In this document: positions 40,172 to 48,982 of the stretch, one piece after another
Layout of the letters: every line of letters begins with the position of its first letter
How positions within the stretch are numbered: the first letter of the stretch is position 1
Assembly (NCBI RefSeq): GCF_005144795.1
Contig: NZ_SWFJ01000009.1
Location: 1-64,000 of the forward strand
Length of the DNA: 64,000 nucleotides
Direction of reading: 5' to 3'
Origin: Streptococcus mitis
Lineage (GTDB): Bacteria > Bacillota > Bacilli > Lactobacillales > Streptococcaceae
The notes under the pieces: model-generated
Database searches by the model: none
The model's input: the letters and a program-made list of their open reading frames with translations, nothing else
Told to the model about the DNA's origin: nothing
Made by a program: the position numbers and the translations under genes

Positions 40172-41419
40172 TTAGATATCATTTTTGAGATTAATAACTG
40201 TCAAAAGAATAGCCAGGAAGGAAAGACCAACAAATAGCATCCAAGTCAACTGTATATTCCATACGGCTACTAGTGAGAAACAAGCTGTTCCCACAGGTAT
40301 GGATAAGGTAAACAATAAACCTAAAAAATTACTGGTACGAGCTAGAACTTCTGGAGCTAGATTTTTCATGAGCATGGCACTAATCTTTGGTTGAACTTTA
40401 CCAGACATATACAGAGTTAAAAATAGAAATAGCAAACCAAGCACGACTTGATTGAATACATTAGCCAGACCAACTAGACTAAGTCCTACGGTCACCCACA
40501 TCATCAATCTAGGCAAGGACTGCTTCCCAAAATAATCATTGCCCGTAAGGCTACTGATGATGACTGCTACTACAGCACCGACTTGACTGATAAATAACGC
40601 CTCTGTGTAAGAAAAATTCAAGAGAGAATGGCTCAAAAAGAAGATATTGTAGATGCCCCCTAAGGAACCACCCAAGGCATTAATCAGCAAGACAGCAAAG
40701 ATCATGAATCCAAAGTTTTTCTGTCCACCTTTAAGAAAAACAAGGCGTAAATTTCGGTAAATTGTTAGGAACTGGTCTTTGATAGAAAGCTTCTCATTTT
40801 TTAGTGATTCACCATCAGCAGATGACATTGACAGGCTTAATTTGCTTTTTCCTAAAAAGAGAACAAAGGCTGATACTAGGAAAAAGCAGGCATTGATTCC
40901 CGCAACGAGGGAAAAATTGTTGACTGATAGACCTAAGAGCCACACTCCGAAAGCTTGACCACCAATGGCTGAAATATAGGTGATAAACTGTGAAAAAGCA
41001 TAAGCCTCCATTAGATCATCTTCAGCTACTTTTTCCTTAATAAGAGGCATGCGCAGGCCACCAGCAAAATCACTGATAACATCACTAATGACATTGATTA
41101 AACACAGGCTAGAAAAGGCAAAGAGACTAGCTTGCTGGACAACTAAAGCTGCTAGAAAAAATAAAACCGCCTGAAACAAACCGCTATAGACCATCCATTT
41201 GACCTTGTCCCTCGTGTAATCTGCCCGAATCCCTACAAAAACTGTAAAGAGAGTCGGAAGAATCATGACAATATTCGCCATAGCAACAGCAAAGGAGGCT
41301 TGTGACAAGGTCGATGCATAGACGATAAATACCAGGTTAAAAATTGAAGCACCAAAAGCATTGAAGAAGCGTGACAAAGTCAAGAGTCGATAAGCTTGAT
41401 TTCTAAACAATAGTTTCAT
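40172..41419 (-). CDS. MFS transporter (MefE/TetV-like efflux type)
   Basis: A 415-aa major facilitator with about twelve hydrophobic helices. An N-terminal LLTLSRFFNAFGASIFNLVF helix and the RADYTRDKVKWMV loop between helices 2 and 3 are typical of drug-efflux MFS proteins. Substrate unknown. The Rgg regulator gene lies 200 bp upstream on the same strand, suggesting a regulator-transporter pair. Confidence 0.82.
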   Translation of the reverse strand: MKLLFRNQAYRLLTLSRFFNAFGASIFNLVFIVYASTLSQASFAVAMANIVMILPTLFTVFVGIRADYTRDKVKWMVYSGLFQAVLFFLAALVVQQASLFAFSSLCLINVISDVISDFAGGLRMPLIKEKVAEDDLMEAYAFSQFITYISAIGGQAFGVWLLGLSVNNFSLVAGINACFFLVSAFVLFLGKSKLSLSMSSADGESLKNEKLSIKDQFLTIYRNLRLVFLKGGQKNFGFMIFAVLLINALGGSLGGIYNIFFLSHSLLNFSYTEALFISQVGAVVAVIISSLTGNDYFGKQSLPRLMMWVTVGLSLVGLANVFNQVVLGLLFLFLTLYMSGKVQPKISAMLMKNLAPEVLARTSNFLGLLFTLSIPVGTACFSLVAVWNIQLTWMLFVGLSFLAILLTVINLKNDI

Positions 41420-41619
41420 AGGTAATCTCCCTTCTTGTTCGAAGTTTTATGTGAAGTATGACTATAGTATAGCACTTAGAAATTTTAGAGGAAAAACTTT
41501 TGAATATATGCAACAAATAAAATGAGCAAAAAGAAACAATAGAATTTCTCCAATGACACGAGAGAGCCCAACAGTTCTATCGCTTAAAATTTTAAATTAT
41601 TTTCTTGGTTTGCAGATAT

Positions 41620-42471
41620 TCAACAATCGGTCGTTTTTCTATAGTATTCGGCAGATTTATTACAGCCAAGCATCTCAAAAATATGGACAGCATCTTCCAT
41701 CTTTTTCTGTCCTTCCTTAACTCTACCTTGCTTGCTATCAAGGAGACCTTCTGCCCACAAATAGACAATTCGGAAATAGGTTTCATTTTCATTGTAGAAA
41801 TGCTCTTCGATAACACGTTTAAAATAAGAGGCATTGGTAAATTCTTCACACTCAATGCTGGCTAAAAAGCCATTCAATAGTATAGTGTGAAACAGATTTC
41901 GATTACCAGACATTTCCATTAGAAAATCAGATTTACGTACCATTTCTCGTACATATCTAGTGAAAAGAGAAACAGATAGAAAGGCAGAACTGACTGAAAA
42001 TAAATTTAGTTCATAGATTCCCCAAATCTCAGTAGAAAACAAGTAGTCATGAAGGACTTTCCCCTCCTCTGCCGTTAACTCTACCGTATCATCCATGCTC
42101 TTCATATATGACTTGATAATAATGGCATTTAGAATATGTTTCTGTTTGTTGTGAGAATGGGCATGCTTTTGATACTCCTTGCGATACAGGTCTTCGAGAG
42201 GTGCTATATTCTTTATATCCAAGACATTTATGATTTCTTTTCTCAACTCAGAATCTGTATCATACTGAAAACCTCTCGCCAGAAAGAGAACTTCCTCCAC
42301 ACTGGCAGATATATTTTCTAGGGCAAATAGAAACTTTTCCACTGAAAGCTCACTCTGACCAGTTTCAAATCGGGACAACATAGACGGCGAAAATTGTCCC
42401 CCAGTTGCTTGTCTCAGTGAGATATTTCTTGACTCTCGTAATTGTCTAAAGACTTTTCCAATCTGCTCCAT
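41620..42471 (-). CDS. Rgg/GadR/MutR family transcriptional regulator
   Basis: A 283-aa regulator with an N-terminal XRE helix-turn-helix (MEQIGKVFRQLRESRNISLR, then FSPSMLSRFETGQSELSVEK) and the long alpha-helical Rgg C-terminal repeat domain that often binds short peptides. I looked for a short hydrophobic peptide gene on both sides and did not see a convincing one. It may therefore be a stand-alone Rgg controlling the downstream MFS gene. ATG 42471 follows GGGGAAG. Confidence 0.85.
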   Translation of the reverse strand: MEQIGKVFRQLRESRNISLRQATGGQFSPSMLSRFETGQSELSVEKFLFALENISASVEEVLFLARGFQYDTDSELRKEIINVLDIKNIAPLEDLYRKEYQKHAHSHNKQKHILNAIIIKSYMKSMDDTVELTAEEGKVLHDYLFSTEIWGIYELNLFSVSSAFLSVSLFTRYVREMVRKSDFLMEMSGNRNLFHTILLNGFLASIECEEFTNASYFKRVIEEHFYNENETYFRIVYLWAEGLLDSKQGRVKEGQKKMEDAVHIFEMLGCNKSAEYYRKTTDC

Positions 42472-42595
42472 AGACTTCCCCTTAATTCTGCATTTTCTTT
42501 ATGTTATCATATTTTTTCAGAAAATTCATCAAAAACTTGCCAAATTGTCAGAATTATGAGAAAATAGAGGATATTTATCACGTGGAGGGACTGCT

Positions 42596-42937
42596 ATGAG
42601 AGACGATATCAAAATCAATGACCGTGCTTTGGCCTTACAAGACCAAATTATCGAAAAACTAGAGAAGGTTTTTGATACAGATGTGGAATTGGATGTTTAC
42701 AATCTAGGGTTGATTTATGAAATCAATCTGGACGAAACAGGACTCTGCAAGATTGTTATGACCTTCACCGATACTGCCTGCGATTGTGCCGAAAGCCTGC
42801 CTATCGAAATCGTGGCAGGACTGAAACAAATCGAGGGTATCGAAGATGTCAAGGTTGAAGTTACCTGGTCACCTGCTTGGAAAATCACACGAATCAGTCG
42901 CTATGGCCGTATTGCCCTTGGACTACCACCTCGTTAA
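42596..42937 (+). CDS. DUF59/MIP18 family Fe-S assembly factor (SufT-like)
   Basis: A 113-aa small protein: a MIP18/PaaD-like domain with the VELDVYNLGLIYEINLDETG start, a conserved acidic/Cys loop TDTACDCAESLP and the VEVTWSPAWKITRISRYGRI C-terminus. Relatives help load or repair iron-sulfur clusters. It is next to ilvD, an Fe-S enzyme, although on the opposite strand. The ribosome site GGAGGGA precedes ATG 42596. Confidence 0.82.
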   Translation: MRDDIKINDRALALQDQIIEKLEKVFDTDVELDVYNLGLIYEINLDETGLCKIVMTFTDTACDCAESLPIEIVAGLKQIEGIEDVKVEVTWSPAWKITRISRYGRIALGLPPR

Positions 42938-42963
42938 GCAGGTCAATTACTTTTGAAGATGAA

Positions 42964-42992
42964 AAAAGCAAGCCAAAGTTGGCTTGCTTTTT
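42964..42992 (+). terminator. Terminator after the DUF59 gene
   Basis: AAAAGCAAGCC / GGCTTGCTTTT form a perfect 11-bp stem with loop AAAGTT and a T tail. It directly abuts the BOX element. Confidence 0.85.
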
Positions 42993-42993
42993 G

Positions 42994-43144
42994 ATACTCA
43001 ATGAAAATCAAAGAGCAAACTAGGAAACTAGCCGCAGGTTGCTCAAAACAGTGTTTTGAGGTTGTAGATAGAACTGACGAAGTCAGTAACCATACCTACG
43101 GCAAGGCGACGTTGACGTGGTTTGAAGAGATTTTCGAAGAGTAT
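42994..43144 (-). repeat. BOX element (boxA-boxB-boxC, reversed)
   Basis: A full 151-bp copy in the opposite orientation to the one at 4692. It contains CTACGGCAAGGCGACGTTGACG (the BOX-PCR motif, one base different), the boxB dyad CAAAACAGTGTTTTG and the terminal ATACTCAATGAAAATC. It lies four bases from the ilvD stop codon, so ilvD transcripts end inside it. Confidence 0.88.
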
Positions 43145-43148
43145 GAGT

Positions 43149-44852
43149 TTATTTTTTACCTGACTTGTCCATATTCCAGAAGTCTGTCACGGCTCCGCGT
43201 GAAGCAGATGATACGATGTGAGCGTATTTACCGAGGACACCACGACTGTAAAGTGGTGGCAAGGTTGTTTCTGCCTTGCGTTTTTCAAGTTCTTCTTCGG
43301 ATACGGCCATGGAAATTTCTTTGGTATCTTGGTCAACCGTAACGATATCGCCTGTACGAAGGTAGGCAATTGGTCCACCATCCTGAGCTTCAGGGGCGAT
43401 ATGTCCAACAACCAGACCATAAGTACCACCAGAGAAACGTCCATCTGTCAAGAGGGCAACCTTGTCTCCTTGACCTTTACCAACGATCATGGATGAAAGT
43501 GACAACATCTCAGGCATACCAGGACCACCCTTAGGTCCAACGAAACGCACAACGACTACATCGCCATCAACAATTTCATCTGTCAGAACGGCCTGAATAG
43601 CATCTTCTTCTGAGTCAAAGACCTTAGCTGGACCAACGTGACGACGTACTTTCACACCTGATACCTTGGCAACCGCACCGTCAGGGGCAAGGTTCCCGTT
43701 CAAGATGATAAGCGGACCGTCCGCACGTTTTGGATTTTCAAGTGGCATGATAACTTTTTGACCTGGTGTAAGGTCTGCAAAGTCAGCCAAGTTCTCAGCG
43801 ACAGTCTTACCAGTACATGTGATACGGTCCCCGTGAAGGAAACCATTTGCCAACAAGTACTTCATAACCGCAGGGACACCACCGACTTCATAGAGGTCTT
43901 GGAAGACATACTGACCAGATGGTTTCAAGTCGGCCAAGTGAGGCACACGTTCTTGGATCGTATTGAAGTCCTCAAGTGACAAGTCAACATTGGCAGCATG
44001 GGCAATGGCAAGCAAGTGAAGAGTGGCATTTGTAGAACCACCGAGAGCCATGGTTACAGTGATAGCATCTTCAAAGGCTTCACGAGTCAAGATATCTGAT
44101 GGCTTGAGACCAAGCTCCAACATCTTAACAACAGCACGTCCTGCTGCTTCAATGTCTTCTTTCTTGTCAGCTGATTCAGCTGGGTGAGATGAAGACCCTG
44201 GCAAACTCATACCGAGAACTTCGATAGCTGTCGCCATGGTATTAGCAGTATACATACCACCACAGCCACCAGGGCCAGGGCAGGCATTACATTCAAGACG
44301 TTTCACATCCTCAGCTGTCATGTCACCGTGGTTCCATTTTCCGATTCCCTCAAAGACAGAAACCAAGTCGATGTCTTTGCCATCAAGATTTCCCGGTGCA
44401 ATGGTTCCACCATAGGCGAAAATAGCTGGGATATCCATATTAGCAATGGCAATCATAGAACCAGGCATGTTCTTATCACAGCCACCGATAGCGACAAAGG
44501 CATCAACGTTGTGACCACCCATCGCCGCCTCGATAGAGTCCGCGATGATATCACGAGATGTTAGGGAAAAACGCATACCAGGCGTTCCCATAGCAATCCC
44601 GTCCGCTACAGTAATAGTTCCAAACTGCACAGGCCAAGCACCTGCCGATTTGACACCTTCTTTAGCCAATTTCCCAAAATCATGCAAGTGAATGTTACAT
44701 GGTGTATTTTCCGCCCAAGTCGAAATCACTCCCACAATCGGTGTTTCAAAGTCCTTATCTGTCATACCAGTCGCACGAAGCATAGCACGGTTTGGTGATT
44801 TTACCATACTGTCATAAATGCTACTGCGGTGACGTTTATCTAATTCAGTCAT
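43149..44852 (-). CDS. ilvD: Dihydroxy-acid dehydratase
   Basis: A 567-aa IlvD/Edd family dehydratase, the third common step of valine/isoleucine synthesis, carrying a [2Fe-2S] or [4Fe-4S] cluster. Signatures are the Cys region [24 protein letters not shown], and [20 protein letters not shown] (20 residues). The C-terminal Mg/substrate loop is [15 protein letters not shown]. The promoter has an extended -10 TGCTATAAT at about 44880-44888 on the minus strand. Intact. Confidence 0.95.
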   Translation of the reverse strand: MTELDKRHRSSIYDSMVKSPNRAMLRATGMTDKDFETPIVGVISTWAENTPCNIHLHDFGKLAKEGVKSAGAWPVQFGTITVADGIAMGTPGMRFSLTSRDIIADSIEAAMGGHNVDAFVAIGGCDKNMPGSMIAIANMDIPAIFAYGGTIAPGNLDGKDIDLVSVFEGIGKWNHGDMTAEDVKRLECNACPGPGGCGGMYTANTMATAIEVLGMSLPGSSSHPAESADKKEDIEAAGRAVVKMLELGLKPSDILTREAFEDAITVTMALGGSTNATLHLLAIAHAANVDLSLEDFNTIQERVPHLADLKPSGQYVFQDLYEVGGVPAVMKYLLANGFLHGDRITCTGKTVAENLADFADLTPGQKVIMPLENPKRADGPLIILNGNLAPDGAVAKVSGVKVRRHVGPAKVFDSEEDAIQAVLTDEIVDGDVVVVRFVGPKGGPGMPEMLSLSSMIVGKGQGDKVALLTDGRFSGGTYGLVVGHIAPEAQDGGPIAYLRTGDIVTVDQDTKEISMAVSEEELEKRKAETTLPPLYSRGVLGKYAHIVSSASRGAVTDFWNMDKSGKK

Positions 44853-44990
44853 TTGTTCCCTCCCATTTCAGTTTTTACTATTATAGCACATTTTAAAAGC
44901 AATGAACAGAAGAAAATTCTTGAATTTTCAGAAAATTTTGATTAATTAGATTGAATGGCTTCTATTTTTTTCATCTTTTTTTGTCAAGTA

Positions 44991-45021
44991 ACTTTACTTT
45001 ACAAAAAAAATGTGTTATCCT
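44991..45021 (+). promoter_or_regulatory. rpmF-rpmG promoter
   Basis: -35 TTTACT (44993-44998), 17-bp spacer, -10 TATCCT (45016-45021), 62 bp before rpmF. Confidence 0.5.
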
Positions 45022-45082
45022 AGTATGGTTGATGAAAATCAGTAGATTGAATCGAATATAAATACCTAAAGGAGAAATCAAA

Positions 45083-45265
45083 ATGGCAGTACCTGCACGT
45101 CGCACTTCAAAAGCGAAGAAAAACAAACGTCGTACACACTACAAAGTAACAGCTCCATCTGTAAACTTTGACGAAACTACTGGAGATTACTCACGTTCTC
45201 ACCGTGTATCACTTAAAGGATACTACAAAGGACGTAAAATCGCTAAAGCTGCATCAGCTGAATAA
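45083..45265 (+). CDS. rpmF: 50S ribosomal protein L32
   Basis: A 60-aa ribosomal protein beginning [20 protein letters not shown], the classic bL32 N-terminus. The zinc-binding CxxC pairs of the C+ form are absent, so this is the zinc-free (C-) type. Ribosome site AAAGGAG precedes ATG 45083. rpmG follows after 15 bp. Confidence 0.96.
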
Positions 45266-45280
45266 TAGAAGGGAGATACC

Positions 45281-45430
45281 ATGCGCGTAAATATTACACT
45301 TGAACACAAAGAATCTGGTGAACGCTTGTACCTTACTTCTAAAAACAAACGTAACACTCCAGACCGTCTTCAATTGAAGAAATACTCACCAAAACTTCGC
45401 AAACACGTTGTGTTCACCGAAGTTAAGTAA
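45281..45430 (+). CDS. rpmG: 50S ribosomal protein L33
   Basis: A 49-aa protein starting [20 protein letters not shown] and ending [12 protein letters not shown]. It is the bL33 family, of the type lacking the CxxC zinc ribbon. GGGAGATACC precedes ATG 45281. It forms a two-gene operon with rpmF and ends before a hairpin terminator at which the accessory island begins. Confidence 0.95.
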
Positions 45431-45456
45431 GCATTCAATACGAATCAATACAGAAG

Positions 45457-45484
45457 AAAAACGCATTCAAGCGTTTTTTTCTTT
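45457..45484 (+). terminator. rpmF-rpmG terminator
   Basis: AAAAACGC / GCGTTTTT with loop ATTCAA and a long T tail. The right half of this terminator and the bases after it recur at 49875-49902. Confidence 0.85.
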
Positions 45485-45492
45485 TGTTAATT
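45465..45492 (+). repeat. Direct repeat flanking the accessory island, left copy
   Basis: The 28 bases from ATTCAAGCG through TTAATT contain the second arm of the rpmG terminator. They match 49875-49902 except for the first base and single-base differences in the T and G runs. It marks the left edge of the 45.5-49.9 kb island. Confidence 0.7.
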
Positions 45493-45807
45493 TCCGTACA
45501 TCGCAATAAAAATCAACCGAATGACTACATTTTTGACTATATTTTTTGTGAAATAAATTAGATGTTCGGATATATAGAATACGCTCTAGTCATATTGTCT
45601 AGAGAGTTTTTGTATTTTATAATCTATTCAATCTTTGGTTTCCAATTATCAATTTTCAACGAATCACCATGTAAATCATAAGCAATTGAGATTAATGTGA
45701 TTTTTGAAGCAATATTCTCTATCTTCATAATTCATTTTATCTTATTATTAAATCTTCTATTTTTATCAAGATTGATATTTCAATTTCAACATGGTTCATA
45801 TTGATTT
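45493..45807. other. AT-rich island margin with a hairpin and a possible small frame
   Basis: A CTCTAG / CTAGAG hairpin at 45584-45604, followed by AGTTTTTG, could be a terminator on the plus strand. An open frame of 34 codons on the minus strand (45624-45728, MKIENIASKITLISIAYDLH...) reads protein-like but lacks a ribosome site. Otherwise nothing is supportable. Confidence 0.4.
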
Positions 45808-46458
45808 TTAAATCTCTTTTTGTTTATTATCAAAAACTTTTTTTGAATCAATGATTTTTTGGTAAAAACCATATTCAATCTCTGTAAAGTGACAGAATAC
45901 TTCAGCACACTCAATTAGAATAGGATTTAGTTCTTTCCTAGGAGCCAAGCCAACTGAAAGTCTAATTCGAAAATCTCCATCAGATTGATCTGTCCAAAAA
46001 GCCTGATGAAATGCTATTTCTGATAAATGAACATAACCAGATGATTTATTGTAAATTTCTTCAATCTCAGGATAATACTCTGACATCCTTTTCTTAAGAT
46101 TGGTATCAGTCATCCTTCTGTTTTGATTATCTTTCAAATTTCTAATACTTTTACCACTTAAAGTCTCTTTAATAAATAATCTTCTGTTTTCTGATATAAA
46201 AGCCGCGAAGACTCTCATAAGGTTATCAAGTTGTGTTCGTACTAAGATTCCTGCACAAGTCAGATTTCTCGTTCTTAATAAGTCTATTATTCCATCAATA
46301 AATTGAATTCGTCTGTTAAGTGCAGAAATAAAAAAAATATCATCTTCAGTAAAATTTTCACCAATAATATCTGCAGCTATTGACTTTGATTCTTCACGAT
46401 ATTCTCTTAATTTATTAAAATATGTCTCTATTTCATTGAAATATTCATCATTTGTCAT
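45808..46458 (-). CDS. Helical protein of unknown function, third gene of island operon
   Basis: A 216-aa mostly alpha-helical protein. A run of helices around LRTRNLTCAGILVRTQLDNL (with R74) and a later NKSSGYVHLSEIAFHQAF (N137, H144, H151) resemble the DUF5677/HEPN-like families seen in bacterial defence and toxin loci. A classical RxxxxH HEPN motif is not complete, so this is only suggestive. ATG 46458 follows AGGAGGAAAT, 16 bp after the kinase stop. The gene is AT-rich like its two upstream partners and has no obvious core homologue. Confidence 0.6.
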   Translation of the reverse strand: MTNDEYFNEIETYFNKLREYREESKSIAADIIGENFTEDDIFFISALNRRIQFIDGIIDLLRTRNLTCAGILVRTQLDNLMRVFAAFISENRRLFIKETLSGKSIRNLKDNQNRRMTDTNLKKRMSEYYPEIEEIYNKSSGYVHLSEIAFHQAFWTDQSDGDFRIRLSVGLAPRKELNPILIECAEVFCHFTEIEYGFYQKIIDSKKVFDNKQKEI

Positions 46459-46474
46459 TACATTTCCTCCTAAT

Positions 46475-47980
46475 CTACCTTTCTAATATGGACTCAATCA
46501 TTGGTTCAATCCCATTTTCAATCAAGTTATCTATATTATGCTGAGCAGAAAAGCGCCCAACTTCATAAGCCACATAGTGTAAAATCTGAGCAGCCACTTC
46601 ATTGACATTGAAGGAAAATTGTCCCTTTAAAATTCTATAAGAAAGAGTGGCGAAAGGATCTGCATCTTCAAATCGCTTCAAATATTGCTCGTAGTTAGAA
46701 TGAATCGTCTGAATGATATAAATCGCGTGCGTATCATCTAACTTCATAAAGACCATTAAGCTTTCAATAAAAACATCACTTTTTTTGATGCATGCTTGAC
46801 ATAACTCTCTTGCTGGCATTTCATAAATATAGTTTTCTATGTCATCATCAAAAATACCGTGATTAATTTTTTCCCATATTATTTTCTTAAATGTTTCGTC
46901 GCTTCTAATGCTCAACCATGCATTTAATGCCTTCAACATTTCGGTAGCATCTTGATACCTATAATCAGGTTCTAAATTCGTAGCTTTTTCACTAACAGAA
47001 CGAAGTGAATGAGAAAAAATATTAGGATTCTTAGTCATAACAAAATTAATAATACGTCCCAGTGAATACACATCGCTTCGTTTATCAGCATCTTTTAAAA
47101 GTGTTAATTGCTCTGGCGCGCAATAAAAGAGTTGACCAAAGGAAGTTGTGTCCATTGTTTGATGAGATGTCAGAGTATTTAGGTTTTTTCCTAATCCAAA
47201 ATCAGCAATCTTAATTATCCCATTCACGAAGAAAACATTGGTTGGACTTAAGTCTCTATGCAGAACATCTCTTTGGTGGACAAGAGACATAGTATAAAGT
47301 ATTTGACGCAATATATTGAGCTTAGAGTCCTCTGTCAGCTCACTTGCTTCAATATAATCAGCCAATGTATAATCAGCTTTTTCCATTGTGTAGGAGTAAC
47401 TTCCACTATCAAAATCATACACTCTGATAACATTTTCAATATCAGAACAAGATTTGGTTATTTCATACTCTCTCTTAAATCTACTTCTCAAAGCCTCACG
47501 TCTAACAGATTCCTCATTTAACTTTTTTAACACCAATCCTGTAGATTTTTGGAAATAAATATCAGCGAAGCCCCCTTTCCCAATCTCAACTAAATCTGCA
47601 TCAATTTCCACTAAATAAAACTCATTCCCCTTTTTTGAGATTTTTAAAGAATAAACAGAACAAATTTTATCTAATTCATTTATTATTTTCTGCTGCTGCT
47701 CTAAAGCATCCACTTCGCTTATCTGACGCTCTGTTAAAAGATATTGTTTGCTGAGTATAAGGTTGAAAAATGAATTGATAATGCCTCTAGATGAAAAGTC
47801 CAACAGCTTGTCATTCACATATATCCATCTTGTAGGAAAACCCTGACCATAACTATCTTGAGTATGGAAATGGGTATTGAAAAAAGAAACTAGCTGAGGC
47901 CCTGATTTATAAGTAAACAGCTCTGTCTCATCTCCACAGAATATCATTGCTAGTCTTTTGTAAAAATCTGGATTGATCAA
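46475..47980 (-). CDS. Eukaryotic-like Ser/Thr protein kinase with extra N- and C-terminal domains
   Basis: A 501-aa soluble kinase. Residues 1-130 form an uncharacterised domain (GFPTRWIYVNDKLLDFSSRG at about 47-66). The kinase core follows: Gly loop IGKGGFADIY (about 133-142), catalytic Lys near 152, HRDLSPTN (241-248), DFG (260-262), APE (288-290), RSDVYSLG. A ~145-residue helical C-terminus follows. All catalytic residues are present, so it should be active. There is no membrane segment or PASTA domain, unlike housekeeping StkP. It is middle gene of a tight operon: 13 bp after the upstream gene, 16 bp before the next. Confidence 0.85.
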   Translation of the reverse strand: MINPDFYKRLAMIFCGDETELFTYKSGPQLVSFFNTHFHTQDSYGQGFPTRWIYVNDKLLDFSSRGIINSFFNLILSKQYLLTERQISEVDALEQQQKIINELDKICSVYSLKISKKGNEFYLVEIDADLVEIGKGGFADIYFQKSTGLVLKKLNEESVRREALRSRFKREYEITKSCSDIENVIRVYDFDSGSYSYTMEKADYTLADYIEASELTEDSKLNILRQILYTMSLVHQRDVLHRDLSPTNVFFVNGIIKIADFGLGKNLNTLTSHQTMDTTSFGQLFYCAPEQLTLLKDADKRSDVYSLGRIINFVMTKNPNIFSHSLRSVSEKATNLEPDYRYQDATEMLKALNAWLSIRSDETFKKIIWEKINHGIFDDDIENYIYEMPARELCQACIKKSDVFIESLMVFMKLDDTHAIYIIQTIHSNYEQYLKRFEDADPFATLSYRILKGQFSFNVNEVAAQILHYVAYEVGRFSAQHNIDNLIENGIEPMIESILER

Positions 47981-47993
47981 TAACTCGTCCTCC

Positions 47994-48767
47994 TTATAGA
48001 TGATAATTCTTTAATTTAATAAATGTAGGCAGTAACATACAATCTACTTTCTCAATTAAACAGAGGCTGTCGTCAAGAATAGAAAAAATATAAAATCTAT
48101 CTTGAAATATAGTTACAAAATAGGTATCAAATCCCTTCGCTTTTAAACTTCTGTATTCAAATAGTGAGTGGAAATCATAATTTAACGCGCTTACAATAAT
48201 ATCATCCGAATTATCTATCTCGAGTATATCAATCAGCTCAAACGAATATGGAAAAAATAATAAAAGGTTTTTCTGTTTTTCAAGCATTTTCAACACTTTT
48301 ATGATATCTCTTTCAATATCATACTTTCTAATATTTAAAAAGTTTTCCCCTAATCGAGTGAGCTCTGATATATCTCTTGTTCGGAATGCAACATGAATCT
48401 GAGTAGCTTTTACTTCACCGAATTTCTTTTTACTTTCATGAATACCAATTATACCATCGCCATAATTGCTAATGCCCGGAGAAAACAAATGACTAGCTTG
48501 TAATCTAGTGCTAGATGATAATAATTTAAAGTCTATTTCATAATTTTTCGATATTGCATCACATTGACCATTATTTTCATTTAACGGTTTAGAGAAAGGA
48601 GATTGCCCTGTATCTTTAAAATGAGATGACTTATTAAGTAGCTCTAGTAAATAGTTCTCATAATTACAATCGGGCTCTCCATCAACAAAATTTTTAATAA
48701 TAGTAGCTGGTGGTAACAATTTGAATTTTATACGTGGGTCAATATTAGGGTTTAAATTTTCTTCCAT
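47994..48767 (-). CDS. Unknown protein with possible PD-(D/E)XK nuclease-like motif, first gene of island operon
   Basis: A 257-aa soluble protein not recognised as a known family. Around residues 66-82 it reads NGQCDAISKNYEIDFKLL. D70 followed by E77-I-D79-F-K81 has the layout of a PD-(D/E)XK active site (Asp, then [DE]-x-Lys). The C-terminal half is beta-rich (FDTYFVTIFQDRFYIFSILD). ATG 48767 follows CTGGAGGAAT, and a TATAAT lies about 25 bases upstream. The nuclease suggestion is inference; the kinase and helical protein follow in the same operon. Confidence 0.55.
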   Translation of the reverse strand: MEENLNPNIDPRIKFKLLPPATIIKNFVDGEPDCNYENYLLELLNKSSHFKDTGQSPFSKPLNENNGQCDAISKNYEIDFKLLSSSTRLQASHLFSPGISNYGDGIIGIHESKKKFGEVKATQIHVAFRTRDISELTRLGENFLNIRKYDIERDIIKVLKMLEKQKNLLLFFPYSFELIDILEIDNSDDIIVSALNYDFHSLFEYRSLKAKGFDTYFVTIFQDRFYIFSILDDSLCLIEKVDCMLLPTFIKLKNYHL

Positions 48768-48982
48768 AAAAATTCCTCCAGTTTATTATAACATTAACAT
48801 CTTAAAATTTTTACACTTAATACACTTACAACAAATAATTTCTTTGTTCACTAGCTTATGCTACCACCTACCCTTTAGTAACAACTATGGATACCTTATG
48901 TATTAGAGTATTTTGTACTATTATGGTATAATAAAATACAAACATCTTTACCTTTCATTTATATAATTAAAAAGGAATAATT
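48768..48982. promoter_or_regulatory. Divergent promoter region of the island
   Basis: Leftward: TATAAT on the minus strand at about 48785-48790 upstream of the 257-aa gene. Rightward: an extended -10 TGGTATAAT at about 48924-48932 upstream of the 264-aa gene. No clear operator palindrome was seen. Confidence 0.55.

Noticed and set aside
42472-42595. Short hydrophobic peptide (SHP) gene beside the Rgg regulator
   Set aside because: No short frame with a hydrophobic C-terminus and a ribosome site is present in the divergent gap.
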